Positions 1 through 6,647 of a DNA stretch of 12,212 bases are shown here, piece after piece. The notes under the pieces were generated by a model. The model saw nothing but the letters and a program-made list of their open reading frames with translations, was not told the origin of the DNA and did no database searches. Position 1 is the first letter of the stretch. The number at the start of each line of letters is the position of its first letter. The stretch is from assembly GCA_946480785.1 (NCBI GenBank), contig CAMLLD010000121.1:1-12212 (forward strand), written 5' to 3'. The position numbers and the translations under genes are program-made. This stretch comes from an uncultured Blastocatellia bacterium (GTDB lineage Bacteria; Acidobacteriota; Blastocatellia; Pyrinomonadales; Pyrinomonadaceae).

Positions 1-1141
1 TCCCCGTGTGCTCAAAAAAACTCTTGACACCGGAGACCGCTTCATAGATGGGCTGACATTGGTCAACGCCTCCGGCGTTCCGAGCATTGGAAAGCCCGCA
101 CCATTCCTTATGCAAAGCAGCGCGACTCTTTTGCAAAGCAGCGCGATTCCTTTTCTGCAAAGCCGCCCGACTCCCAACATTCCTGGTCCACAATGCTTTC
201 GCGATCTCGGCGATGACGGCTTCGCGCGTTGCCAGGTCGGCGGTGGAGTCGGAAATGAAGACGGCAACGGCGAGATGTCGTCCGTCCGGCAGCGTGATGA
301 TGCCGATGTCGTTAGTCGCGGAGGTGAGGCCGTCGCGAGTGCCGCCGGTCCCGGTCTTGTGCGCGACGATGGTTCCAACCGGCAATTGTCCTTTCAAACG
401 TTTCGAGCCCGGAATGGATTCCGTCAGCAGTTTCAGCACGAGCTTCTGGCTGTTTGCCGACAAGCCGCGCCGTTCGTGTAGTGCGGCGAGTAACTCGACC
501 GCGCCGTTGGGTGTGGCCCAATTTTCGTACTGCGTCTGCCAGTCGCGCGCGATTTCATTTTCCGAGTTGACCACGTTGATGCCTGACACTTTGATGTCGG
601 TCAAAAACTTCATCACATCCTGTGCTCCACCCGTCAGCCGCAACAGCGCGTCGCTCGCGGTACCGTCGCTCACCGAGACAGCAAAGCGCAGCAGTTCCGC
701 CACGGTGAGACGCGCGCCGTTCGGGTTCCGGTCGCGAATCGGACTGAACAATCCCTGCGCCGCGAGATCGCTCTGCTTGATCTCTACCACCTGGTCCAAC
801 TTCAGCGCGCCCGCGTCAACGTGCCGCAACACTGCCATCGCAATCGGCAGCTTGTAAACGCTGTGCATCGGATAGTGCTCGCCCGTATTCAAGCCGAGCT
901 CTTCGCCGGTTTCCAACACACGCGCAGCGAAACCGACGCGGCCATGCGCCTTCGCGGCAATCTGCACAAACGCCGGGTCGATCTTGTCTTGACCCCCGAC
1001 CGTGAGCGACGACGTTGCTACGGGTGATGGCCTAGCAGCGGGAGGCGCGTTGTGCTGCGTCACCGCCGAACCCGAGCACGCTGAGGAAATAGTGATTACA
1101 AGCAAAGCTTTGTTGAGTAATATCTTTTTCACGGCGCGCAT
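1..1141 (-). CDS. Class A beta-lactamase (PER/VEB/CepA-like), partial, with unusual C-terminal extension
   Basis: An exported serine beta-lactamase, expected to hydrolyse beta-lactams in the periplasm or at the envelope. The frame starts at ATG 1141-1139 and stays open to the left edge (380 codons, no stop seen). Residues 1-22 form a basic then hydrophobic signal peptide ending SSAC, so a lipoprotein is possible, although the lipobox is weak. Visible motifs are the nucleophile S94-V-Y-K97, S158-D-G160 in place of the usual SDN, an omega-loop segment S-E194-N-E-I with QTQYENW following, and K262-T-G-T. The spacing around E194 matches Ambler E166 of the PER-type subgroup (glutamate, then Q-x-Q-Y-x-N-W). 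The normal enzyme should end near residue 318 (IAKALW). At least 62 further residues are translated from repeat-like DNA. There is no clear ribosome site. The family call is confident; substrate range is unknown. Confidence 0.88.
   Translation of the reverse strand, partial: MRAVKKILLNKALLVITISSACSGSAVTQHNAPPAARPSPVATSSLTVGGQDKIDPAFVQIAAKAHGRVGFAARVLETGEELGLNTGEHYPMHSVYKLPIAMAVLRHVDAGALKLDQVVEIKQSDLAAQGLFSPIRDRNPNGARLTVAELLRFAVSVSDGTASDALLRLTGGAQDVMKFLTDIKVSGINVVNSENEIARDWQTQYENWATPNGAVELLAALHERRGLSANSQKLVLKLLTESIPGSKRLKGQLPVGTIVAHKTGTGGTRDGLTSATNDIGIITLPDGRHLAVAVFISDSTADLATREAVIAEIAKALWTRNVGSRAALQKRNRAALQKSRAALHKEWCGLSNARNAGGVDQCQPIYEAVSGVKSFFEHTG
65..79. repeat. Small perfect palindrome in the beta-lactamase tail
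   Basis: AACGCC (65-70) and GGCGTT (74-79) are perfect inverted arms around TCC. Short GC-rich palindromes like this are typical of dispersed intergenic repeats. Here it lies inside the open frame of the beta-lactamase extension, which suggests the tail is repeat DNA read as protein. Confidence 0.5.
111..178. repeat. Three degenerate tandem repeats of 21-24 bp
   Basis: Each unit begins TGCAAAGC (at 111, 132 and 156) and continues with AGCGCGACTC, AGCGCGATTCC or CGCCCGACTCCC. The lengths are about 21, 24 and 23 bp. Read on the minus strand in the beta-lactamase frame they give three RAALxK heptad-like units (residues about 325-345). The unit length is a multiple of three in the first two copies, so the frame survives. 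Confidence 0.75.
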
Positions 1142-1173
1142 TGTAGCAGTGCAATCGACCCACTTGAATACTT

Positions 1174-1914
1174 ATGCTAACTAAACTCGGTTACGTTCGT
1201 GAGCTCGCGCGGTACCCAGTGAAATCCATGGCCGGTGTCGCGACTGAGTCCGCCTTGCTTGGTTGGCATGGTCTAACCGGAGATCGGCGCTTTGCCTTTC
1301 GACGCATAAACGATCACAGCGGCTTCCCCTGGCTCAGCGCGAGCCGCCTGCCGGAACTTCTGCTTTACCAACCGTTGGGTCTCGACGCGAATGCTGAAGA
1401 GCCTGTGCCGTCGCACGTTCGCACACCGGAAGGGATTGAGCTTCCACTCGAAAGCGCGGAGTTGCGCAACAGCGTTGCGGAGAAATTCGGCAGCGCCGTC
1501 GAACTAATGAAACTCAGACACGGCATCTTTGACGACGCCACTATGTCAGTGATCAACCTGGCAACGATTTCGGCAATCGGGGCGGAGTTGGAAGAGAACC
1601 TCGACACGCGACGATTCCGGGCGAACGTTGTCATCGATTCAGATTCACCAACACCATTCGCAGAAGATGGCTGGCTCGGCGGCACGTTAATCTTCGGCAG
1701 CCGTGAGTCTGGTCCAATGGTGAACATCACCATGCGCGACGTACGTTGCGTGATGATCAACCTCAGTCCCGAAACAGCCGAGTCAGATCCGCGCATCATG
1801 AAGACCGCCATCCGCCTGAACCAGAACTGCGCGGGCGCCTACGGAACTGTGGTGCGAACGGGCCAGATCAGCGTCGGCCAGACGGTGAGTTTGCTCGTCG
1901 AAGATCACGGCTGA
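1174..1914 (+). CDS. MOSC domain-containing protein (YcbX/mARC-like)
   Basis: A 246-residue cytoplasmic protein of the MOSC family, which binds molybdenum cofactor. Relatives (YcbX, mARC) reduce N-hydroxylated compounds with electrons from a partner. The N-terminus has the MOSC beta-barrel signature, with RYPVKSMAG near residues 13-21 and GDRRFAF near 36-42. The C-terminal MOSC core contains NVVIDSD, the RCVMINLSPET segment (C192) and RLNQNCAGAYG. C219 aligns with the cysteine proposed as the molybdenum ligand in this family. No fused ferredoxin domain is present, unlike YcbX, so an external electron donor would be needed. The start is chosen because the motif-bearing N-terminus begins there. 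No Shine-Dalgarno site precedes it, and the beta-lactamase starts only 32 bp away on the other strand. The substrate is not known. Confidence 0.85.
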   Translation: MLTKLGYVRELARYPVKSMAGVATESALLGWHGLTGDRRFAFRRINDHSGFPWLSASRLPELLLYQPLGLDANAEEPVPSHVRTPEGIELPLESAELRNSVAEKFGSAVELMKLRHGIFDDATMSVINLATISAIGAELEENLDTRRFRANVVIDSDSPTPFAEDGWLGGTLIFGSRESGPMVNITMRDVRCVMINLSPETAESDPRIMKTAIRLNQNCAGAYGTVVRTGQISVGQTVSLLVEDHG

Positions 1915-1938
1915 ATCGCCTTTTTTGCCGCATTCTCG

Positions 1939-1967
1939 TTGACAACGGCGGGCGAATTATATATTTC
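1939..1967 (+). promoter_or_regulatory. Candidate sigma-70 promoter for the VWFA-type gene
   Basis: A perfect TTGACA lies at 1939-1944. An AT-rich block follows, giving TATATT at 1960-1965 (15-bp spacer) or TATTTC at 1962-1967 (17-bp spacer). It lies between the MOSC stop and the ATG at 2004, so this gene appears to be transcribed independently of the MOSC gene. Confidence 0.5.
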
Positions 1968-2003
1968 AGACTGCGCAGTAACCCACCAGCCCGGGAGCGC
2001 ATC

Positions 2004-3809
2004 ATGTCGAACCACAAACTTTCCCTTCCATCTTTAACCGCTTGCCTGTTTGCCTGTCTCGTCCTGTTTCCCGCCGTAGTCTTCGGCCAGGCGAAACCCG
2101 ATCAGAAGCCCGAGCAGAAACCGGAGCCGAGCGACGCGCAGGACGTCATCAAGTTTGAGACCTCGCTGGTCCAAACCGACGTGATGGTGTTCGACAAGAA
2201 GGGACGATTCGTGGAAGGACTGAAACCGGATCAGTTTCAGTTGAAGATCAATAACAACCCGCGCGAGATTTCCTTCTTCGAGGCGGTCAAGTCTGGCAGT
2301 GCGAGCAGCCAACCCGAGGAACCGAACGCGGCGGCCGAGTCGAAGTCAGTCAACACGCTCAAAGCCGATGCGCAACGGCGCGCCATCATATTTTTCGTTG
2401 ACGATCTGCATCTCGCTCCCGACAGTCTCTCGCGGACGCGACGTGCGCTGCTCGACTTCATCGATCATCGCGTTCACGAAAACGATCTGGTCGCCATCAC
2501 TTCGCCGAGCGGACAGGTTGGATTCCTGCAACAGTTCACCGCGAACAAAGATGCGCTGCACCTGGCAGTCGATCGCTTGAACTATCGCGCCGTTGCCAAA
2601 TCCGAGCGAGACAGGCCGCCGATGTCCGAGTACCTCGCGATGAAGATTCGCGAAGGCGACGAACAGGCAATCACTTACTACGTTCAGGAGACGCAAAAGG
2701 AATACTGTTTCAAGATGGCCCCCGGAGCCAATCCGATTTGCATGATCTCGCCGCAGTCAGCAAGACAACTGGTCAAAAATCGCGCGCAGGAAATCGTGAT
2801 GGAGACGGCGCCCGCAACTGACGATACGCTGCGGTTGCTCGAAGGACTGATGCGCACCGCCGCCCAAATGCCCGGGCGCAAACTCGTCTTTGTAATTTCC
2901 GACGGTTTCTATCTGAGCGATCGCAAAGCAGGTTCGATCGATAAAATCAAAAGAGTAACCGACGCCGCCGGTCGCGCCGGCGTGGTGATTTACACGCTCG
3001 ATGCGCGCGGCATTGTCAGCGATGCAATCGACGTCACGAATAACAAACCACTCGACAGCAAAGGCATGTTGGTCGGCGCGGGCATCGGAGAAATTTCGGC
3101 GTCACAGGATGGCCTCACCGCGCTCGCCGCCGACACGGGCGGGCAGGCATTCCTGAATACCAATCAGCCGATGCATGAGTGGGTTGAAAAAGTAATCGAC
3201 GAAACGTCTAATTACTACCTGCTCGCGTGGAAGCCGGATAACGACGAGCAGAAGCGCGGTAAGTTCAAGAACATCGACGTGAGCATCGTGGGCCGTCCCG
3301 ATCTAAAAGTGCGCGTGCGCACGAGTTACTTCAAATCAGCCGCGCTGCCGTTGTTGACGACGAAGAAGAAGCACGTTAACGATCCTGCCAAAGCACGCGA
3401 AGACGATATGCGTCTCGTGATCGATGCGCCGGTTACTCAACGCGAGATACCCGCGGAAGTTGATCTGCGCTTCACGCAAATGCCCGGCTTCGGCACGCGC
3501 GTGGTCGTCACGCTTTCGATCGACGATTCGGCGCTGACTTACGATCTGGTTGACGGCAAGCTCTCTACTGACGTGGACATCGGCGGCATCGTTTACGACG
3601 ACAAAGGCAAACCGCTCGACAGCTTTGTCGGACGTTTGCGCATCTTCCCGCGCAATGCGAATACGCCAGCAACGCAGGAGAAGCGATCGATCTACCGGTT
3701 CAGTACGCTGGTTCCCGGCGGTCTTTACCAGGTGAGAGTTGCCATTCGCGATTTGAAGAGCAGCCGCACTGGCAGCGCAATGGACTGGATCAAAGTGCCG
3801 AAGATCTAG
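2004..3809 (+). CDS. VWFA-related Acidobacterial domain protein, exported
   Basis: A 601-residue protein of the lineage-specific family described as 'VWFA-related Acidobacterial domain' (TIGR03436 type); its function is not established. A signal peptide spans residues 1-29 (hydrophobic core, then VVFGQA), followed by a Lys/Pro/Glu-rich linker to about residue 45. A conserved segment with VQTDVMVFDKKGRFV and GLKPDQF precedes the von Willebrand A-like fold (about 126-405). The first strand reads IIFFVDDLHL, so the metal-site DxSxS pattern is replaced by D133-D-L-H-L. GRKLVFVISDG (about 291-301) and NYYLLAWKP (about 403-411) are typical of the family. C235 and C246 could form a disulfide in an inserted loop. 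Residues about 445-601 look beta-rich. The frame is open upstream to 1746, but ATG 2004 is chosen because it gives the signal peptide and has GGGAG upstream. Confidence 0.85.
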   Translation: MSNHKLSLPSLTACLFACLVLFPAVVFGQAKPDQKPEQKPEPSDAQDVIKFETSLVQTDVMVFDKKGRFVEGLKPDQFQLKINNNPREISFFEAVKSGSASSQPEEPNAAAESKSVNTLKADAQRRAIIFFVDDLHLAPDSLSRTRRALLDFIDHRVHENDLVAITSPSGQVGFLQQFTANKDALHLAVDRLNYRAVAKSERDRPPMSEYLAMKIREGDEQAITYYVQETQKEYCFKMAPGANPICMISPQSARQLVKNRAQEIVMETAPATDDTLRLLEGLMRTAAQMPGRKLVFVISDGFYLSDRKAGSIDKIKRVTDAAGRAGVVIYTLDARGIVSDAIDVTNNKPLDSKGMLVGAGIGEISASQDGLTALAADTGGQAFLNTNQPMHEWVEKVIDETSNYYLLAWKPDNDEQKRGKFKNIDVSIVGRPDLKVRVRTSYFKSAALPLLTTKKKHVNDPAKAREDDMRLVIDAPVTQREIPAEVDLRFTQMPGFGTRVVVTLSIDDSALTYDLVDGKLSTDVDIGGIVYDDKGKPLDSFVGRLRIFPRNANTPATQEKRSIYRFSTLVPGGLYQVRVAIRDLKSSRTGSAMDWIKVPKI

Positions 3810-3826
3810 TCACTATCAAGACTTCC

Positions 3827-3854
3827 CTTCCACCGGGCCAAAGCCCGGTGGAAG
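3827..3854. terminator. Perfect 12-bp hairpin between convergent genes (bidirectional terminator or dispersed repeat)
   Basis: Arms CTTCCACCGGGC (3827-3838) and GCCCGGTGGAAG (3843-3854) pair perfectly around a CAAA loop. The hairpin sits between the stop of the VWFA-type gene (3809) and the stop of the cytochrome gene (3882), where a bidirectional terminator is expected. There is no long T-run on either side (AAAAGTTT follows on plus). It may instead be a copy of a dispersed 'CCGGG-loop-CCCGG' repeat. Confidence 0.6.
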
Positions 3855-3881
3855 AAAAGTTTCAGCCAACATTCCTCACTC

Positions 3882-5360
3882 TCAGTCGCGTTCGTTTTCG
3901 CGTTCCGGCAGCGACTTCAAATACTCCACCAGATCCGACTTCTCCTGCGCCGTCAGACCTAAATTGAAGTGCGTGTTGTAGTGATTGATCACGTCCAGCA
4001 ACGTCGCGAAGCGGCCGTCGTGATAATACCGGCCCTTGTTTGCGGGATTCATGAAGAGCCCATTCTCGCGCACGAAGATGCCAGCGAGGTTCATCGTTTT
4101 GTAAACGCCGTCAGGCGCTCGATCCGCTTCGAAGCTGTCGATCCCAATCTCAGCCGGCGTGTGTAAGTTCCAACCCGGTTCGGTCCATAGCGGCTCGACG
4201 TGGCAGTTGTTGCATTTTGCTTTGCCACTAAACAACTCGTCGCCACGCGCGGCCGCCGCCGCATTGAAATCCACTCCCGCTTCGGGCGCCGGCGCGGGAA
4301 TCGCGAGCTGATAAAACTGGAGCTCCGGTAATTTCTTTGTTATCCGATCTTCGTCGGGATCAATATGTGGCAGATCGGCAAAGCCGTTAGCAGCAGCAAT
4401 CGGAAACTTCGCGGCGTTGTTCAGGCGCGGATCGAAAAACCTGCCGACTCCGTGCATCTCGAGCGCCGCCACAAACGCATTCCAATATGGAATGCTGCCC
4501 CACGCGCCGGTCCACGTGTGTTGGTTGTAGCCGGCGAGGCCGAAGGCGTTGGGAATGAGAGTCGCGCCGGGAACATTCGTCCCCGTCACCACACCATCAG
4601 TTACCTGTTGCGGATTGAACGCCTTGCCGTCGAGACTCAATTCCGCATCGAACTTTCCTGGTCCCCAACTGTTCAGCACGGTGCGGACAGTCGCTTCGCT
4701 GACGCCTAACAGATTTACGAACGCGCTCAGGTCAGGCGCCGCAGCAATGATCTTCCCGACGTCGAGATCGCGATTGGCCCAACCATCAAGGCGATGACCA
4801 ACGCCGAAGGTTAATGAGTTATCGACAGTCGAATGGCACACGGCGCAAGTGATGCCGACCGAGCTCAGGTTGTCGCCCTGAAAGAATCCTTTGAGCCCCA
4901 CGACTGCATTCAGCTTCAACAAAGCGACGGTGGTAGCAGGACTGTTGAGATCGACCTTGCCCTGTTTAAGTTGATTGACGAGCGGTTGCGGTAAAGCGTC
5001 GAGGTCGACTTTCAAGCCGAGACTGAGCGCCGTGCTCGGACTGATGCCTGGTCCAACGCCGCCGAGATTAGCGCCTTTGATCGCCTGGTGAAGCTGCAAC
5101 GTGCCGCCCCAGAATGCTTCGTCGCCAAACGTGTCGAAGCGAAATGTTTCGCGCCCGTCTTGCAGAAATTCAGCCGCGTTTGCTGCGATGTCAGCGTCGA
5201 AGTTGCGGGCCTTTTCTTTCTCCTTCTTAACGCGAACCTGACCTGGTGGAACCTGGATGTGAATCACGCCCTTCTGTGCTTCGCTCCTGTTGATGAAGAC
5301 GAGCGTGGCGGCCACGACGGCCAGTAAGATTATTAATGCGTGCAGGGTTTTGGACTTCAT
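3882..5360 (-). CDS. Exported di-heme cytochrome c family protein
   Basis: A 492-residue periplasmic c-type cytochrome. An N-terminal hydrophobic segment (about 7-24) ending in SEAQ acts as signal peptide or anchor. There are two covalent heme sites: C172-A-V-C175-H176, and C383-N-N-C386-H387. The C-terminal block (GRYYHDGRFATLLDVINHYN, about 443-462, then LTAQEKSDLVEYLKSLP) is the pattern seen at the end of the CcpA/MauG-type di-heme cytochrome superfamily. M432/M437 or histidines such as H447 are possible distal heme ligands. It could be a peroxidase, an oxygenase-like di-heme enzyme or an electron carrier; sequence alone does not decide. It is the second gene after DUF2231, separated by 43 bp and with its own site AAGGAAGGGAG (5367-5377), so an operon is likely. 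It would be governed by the promoter and operators at 5959-6014. Confidence 0.87.
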   Translation of the reverse strand: MKSKTLHALIILLAVVAATLVFINRSEAQKGVIHIQVPPGQVRVKKEKEKARNFDADIAANAAEFLQDGRETFRFDTFGDEAFWGGTLQLHQAIKGANLGGVGPGISPSTALSLGLKVDLDALPQPLVNQLKQGKVDLNSPATTVALLKLNAVVGLKGFFQGDNLSSVGITCAVCHSTVDNSLTFGVGHRLDGWANRDLDVGKIIAAAPDLSAFVNLLGVSEATVRTVLNSWGPGKFDAELSLDGKAFNPQQVTDGVVTGTNVPGATLIPNAFGLAGYNQHTWTGAWGSIPYWNAFVAALEMHGVGRFFDPRLNNAAKFPIAAANGFADLPHIDPDEDRITKKLPELQFYQLAIPAPAPEAGVDFNAAAAARGDELFSGKAKCNNCHVEPLWTEPGWNLHTPAEIGIDSFEADRAPDGVYKTMNLAGIFVRENGLFMNPANKGRYYHDGRFATLLDVINHYNTHFNLGLTAQEKSDLVEYLKSLPERENERD

Positions 5361-5403
5361 GCTTGACTCCCTTCCTTGAATCCTTGTGAGTTGTATCTTG
5401 TTG

Positions 5404-5871
5404 CTAACGAGTTTCGCCGTTGCCGCGTGGTTCTACTGCTACTCCGTGAACGTAGACCATCTCGCCGCCGAGCCATCCGGAAATTGTGATTAGCACTATT
5501 CCTAGTACCGAAAGCAGTAACGGAATAGTCAGACTTCCACCGATCCAGCGACTGCCGGACGTGGTTCGTAAATAGAAGTCGATCAGAAAAACGATCAGCG
5601 CGATGACGTTGAGGCGAGCGTGCCAATCGGCGATACGCTTTACCGCGCGGTCACGAATACTCAACCAGTCGACGATGCCGGGAACCGCCGCGGCCGCAGC
5701 GCCGATGATGCCGGCCAGTAGCGCGTAGAAGGCGATGTAGTCTCGCCAAACCGGATTTCCCCGCCACAGGTAAACGAGGTCTGCGATGAGCGAAAAAATC
5801 CAGAGCGCAATCGGAAACGGAATAAGCATCGGATGGATCGGATGTCCTCCGGCGCTTGCAGCACTTGCCAT
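5404..5871 (-). CDS. DUF2231 four-helix membrane protein
   Basis: A 155-residue integral membrane protein matching the DUF2231 family, whose function is uncharacterised. The N-terminal signature GHPIHPMLIPFPIA (H10, H13) leads into helix 1 (about 14-34). Helix 2 is at about 47-68 and ends VPGIVDW. Helix 3 is at about 86-101, preceded by W83-H84. Helix 4 is at about 113-133 and continues into SGWLGGEMVYVHG (H142). These histidines are typical family positions and could bind heme or metal, which is inference. The ribosome site AAGGAGGA (5876-5883) strongly supports the start. It is the first gene of an operon with the di-heme cytochrome c and is divergent from the winged-helix regulator. This suggests it partners the cytochrome, perhaps as membrane electron conduit or anchor; that is unproven. 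Confidence 0.85.
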   Translation of the reverse strand: MASAASAGGHPIHPMLIPFPIALWIFSLIADLVYLWRGNPVWRDYIAFYALLAGIIGAAAAAVPGIVDWLSIRDRAVKRIADWHARLNVIALIVFLIDFYLRTTSGSRWIGGSLTIPLLLSVLGIVLITISGWLGGEMVYVHGVAVEPRGNGETR

Positions 5872-5958
5872 AACGTCCTCCTTCGACTAAACAAAGAGGG
5901 GTAGCGACTGGCGTGTTTCGCCGCGTTAAGGGGTTGATTGCTTGTAGGGGAATGAGTG

Positions 5959-6000
5959 TTTTAGGCGTTGCCCTAAAACGGGTTTAGGATACGCCCTAAA
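5959..6000. promoter_or_regulatory. Two tandem operator-like palindromes, TTTAGG-N6-CCTAAA
   Basis: Site 1 has arms TTTTAGG (5959-5965) and CCTAAAA (5972-5978). Site 2 has arms TTTAGG (5983-5988) and CCTAAA (5995-6000). Both have 6-bp spacers, both right halves read GCCCTAAAA, and the centres are 23 bp apart, about two helical turns. They lie in the shared region between the regulator and the DUF2231-cytochrome operon. The natural reading is binding sites for the adjacent winged-helix protein, probably for both autoregulation and operon control. Confidence 0.7.
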
Positions 6001-6014
6001 AGCGAGCCTGTAAA
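5986..6014 (-). promoter_or_regulatory. Candidate promoter for the DUF2231-cytochrome c operon
   Basis: On the minus strand TTTACA (6009-6014) is followed after exactly 17 bp by TATCCT (5986-5991). The -10 falls inside operator site 2, and operator site 1 covers the expected start of transcription (about 5978-5980) and the first bases downstream. Binding there would block transcription, which suggests repression. Confidence 0.5.
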
Positions 6015-6031
6015 GAGGAGAGATCAAGAGC

Positions 6032-6616
6032 GTGAGTGAACATAAGGGTTTACGGTTTCCATGTGAATGCGTGTCCAACTCGGCCGGCGGATATTCCGAT
6101 CCGTGGGCCGAAGTTACCAAGCGACGATTGCTGCCGAACGGCACGAAGGAACAGATCCTGACGCTCGTAGCGCAGGAGCCGAAGACGATTTCGCAATTGG
6201 CCGGCGCGCTGAACCTGTCGGCGCCAAGCGTTCACACGCATGTCAATGACATGCTCCAGAGTGAGCTCTTGCGCGAATCAGAAGAGTTCGAAAAGAAGCA
6301 CCCGACCGAGCGGTATTACGAACCGAACTTTCCGGTCTTCAAGGCCGAAGAGTGTGCGGAGTTTCGCGGGTTATGTGAAGAGATGGCCGATCAGGTGGCC
6401 ACGATGTTCGAGCGTCGACGTGCCAAAATCGAACGCGCGTTTGCGAAAACGACTCTCGCGGATCACGGTTGGGAACTGTCTGATATCACTCATTGCCTCT
6501 ACGCCAACATGTATCGTGGCGCGCGCGTGTTGCTCGAAGATCGCGGGCTGCTCGCGCCCCGAGCAAAACACGAAAACGGCGCTGAATGGATCTTCTGGGC
6601 TGAAGAGCCGGAGTAA
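6032..6616 (+). CDS. Winged helix-turn-helix transcriptional regulator
   Basis: A 194-residue DNA-binding protein of the ArsR/MarR-like winged-helix type; no exact subfamily is recognised. The HTH lies at about 38-80: TKEQILTLVAQ, then TISQLAGALNLSAPSVHTHVNDM as the positioning and recognition helices. The wing is EKKHPTERYYEPNFPVF (about 87-103). Residues 104-170 form a helical, probably dimerising or sensing, domain. Five cysteines are present (C11, C13, C108, C115, C155). The CEC pair near the N-terminus could sense metal or redox state, but that is a guess. The GTG start at 6032 is supported by AGGAG at 6016-6020. The gene is divergent from the DUF2231-cytochrome operon and flanks two palindromes that are the likely operators, so it is probably an autoregulated repressor of that operon. 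Confidence 0.82.
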   Translation: MSEHKGLRFPCECVSNSAGGYSDPWAEVTKRRLLPNGTKEQILTLVAQEPKTISQLAGALNLSAPSVHTHVNDMLQSELLRESEEFEKKHPTERYYEPNFPVFKAEECAEFRGLCEEMADQVATMFERRRAKIERAFAKTTLADHGWELSDITHCLYANMYRGARVLLEDRGLLAPRAKHENGAEWIFWAEEPE

Positions 6617-6647
6617 TCTCACCGTTCAGATCTGTTGCCGCGCGCAT

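Noticed and set aside
111..178. CRISPR array
   Set aside because: The units are contiguous, degenerate and have no spacers.
87..857. Long open frame (256 codons) on the plus strand
   Set aside because: It lies entirely opposite the beta-lactamase, whose catalytic motifs are on the minus strand. The translation is Arg/Ser/Cys-rich with no family resemblance.
1134..1149. TACAAT with upstream TG as an extended -10 for the beta-lactamase
   Set aside because: It overlaps the start codon itself, so transcription would begin inside the gene.
1909..1926. Possible terminator after the MOSC gene (GGC...GCC followed by six T)
   Set aside because: Only a 3-bp stem precedes the T-run, which is too weak to call a terminator.
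1746..2003. N-terminal extension of the VWFA-type protein from an ATG at 1746
   Set aside because: It overlaps the MOSC gene in another frame, lies upstream of the promoter at 1939, and would bury the signal peptide that begins at ATG 2004.
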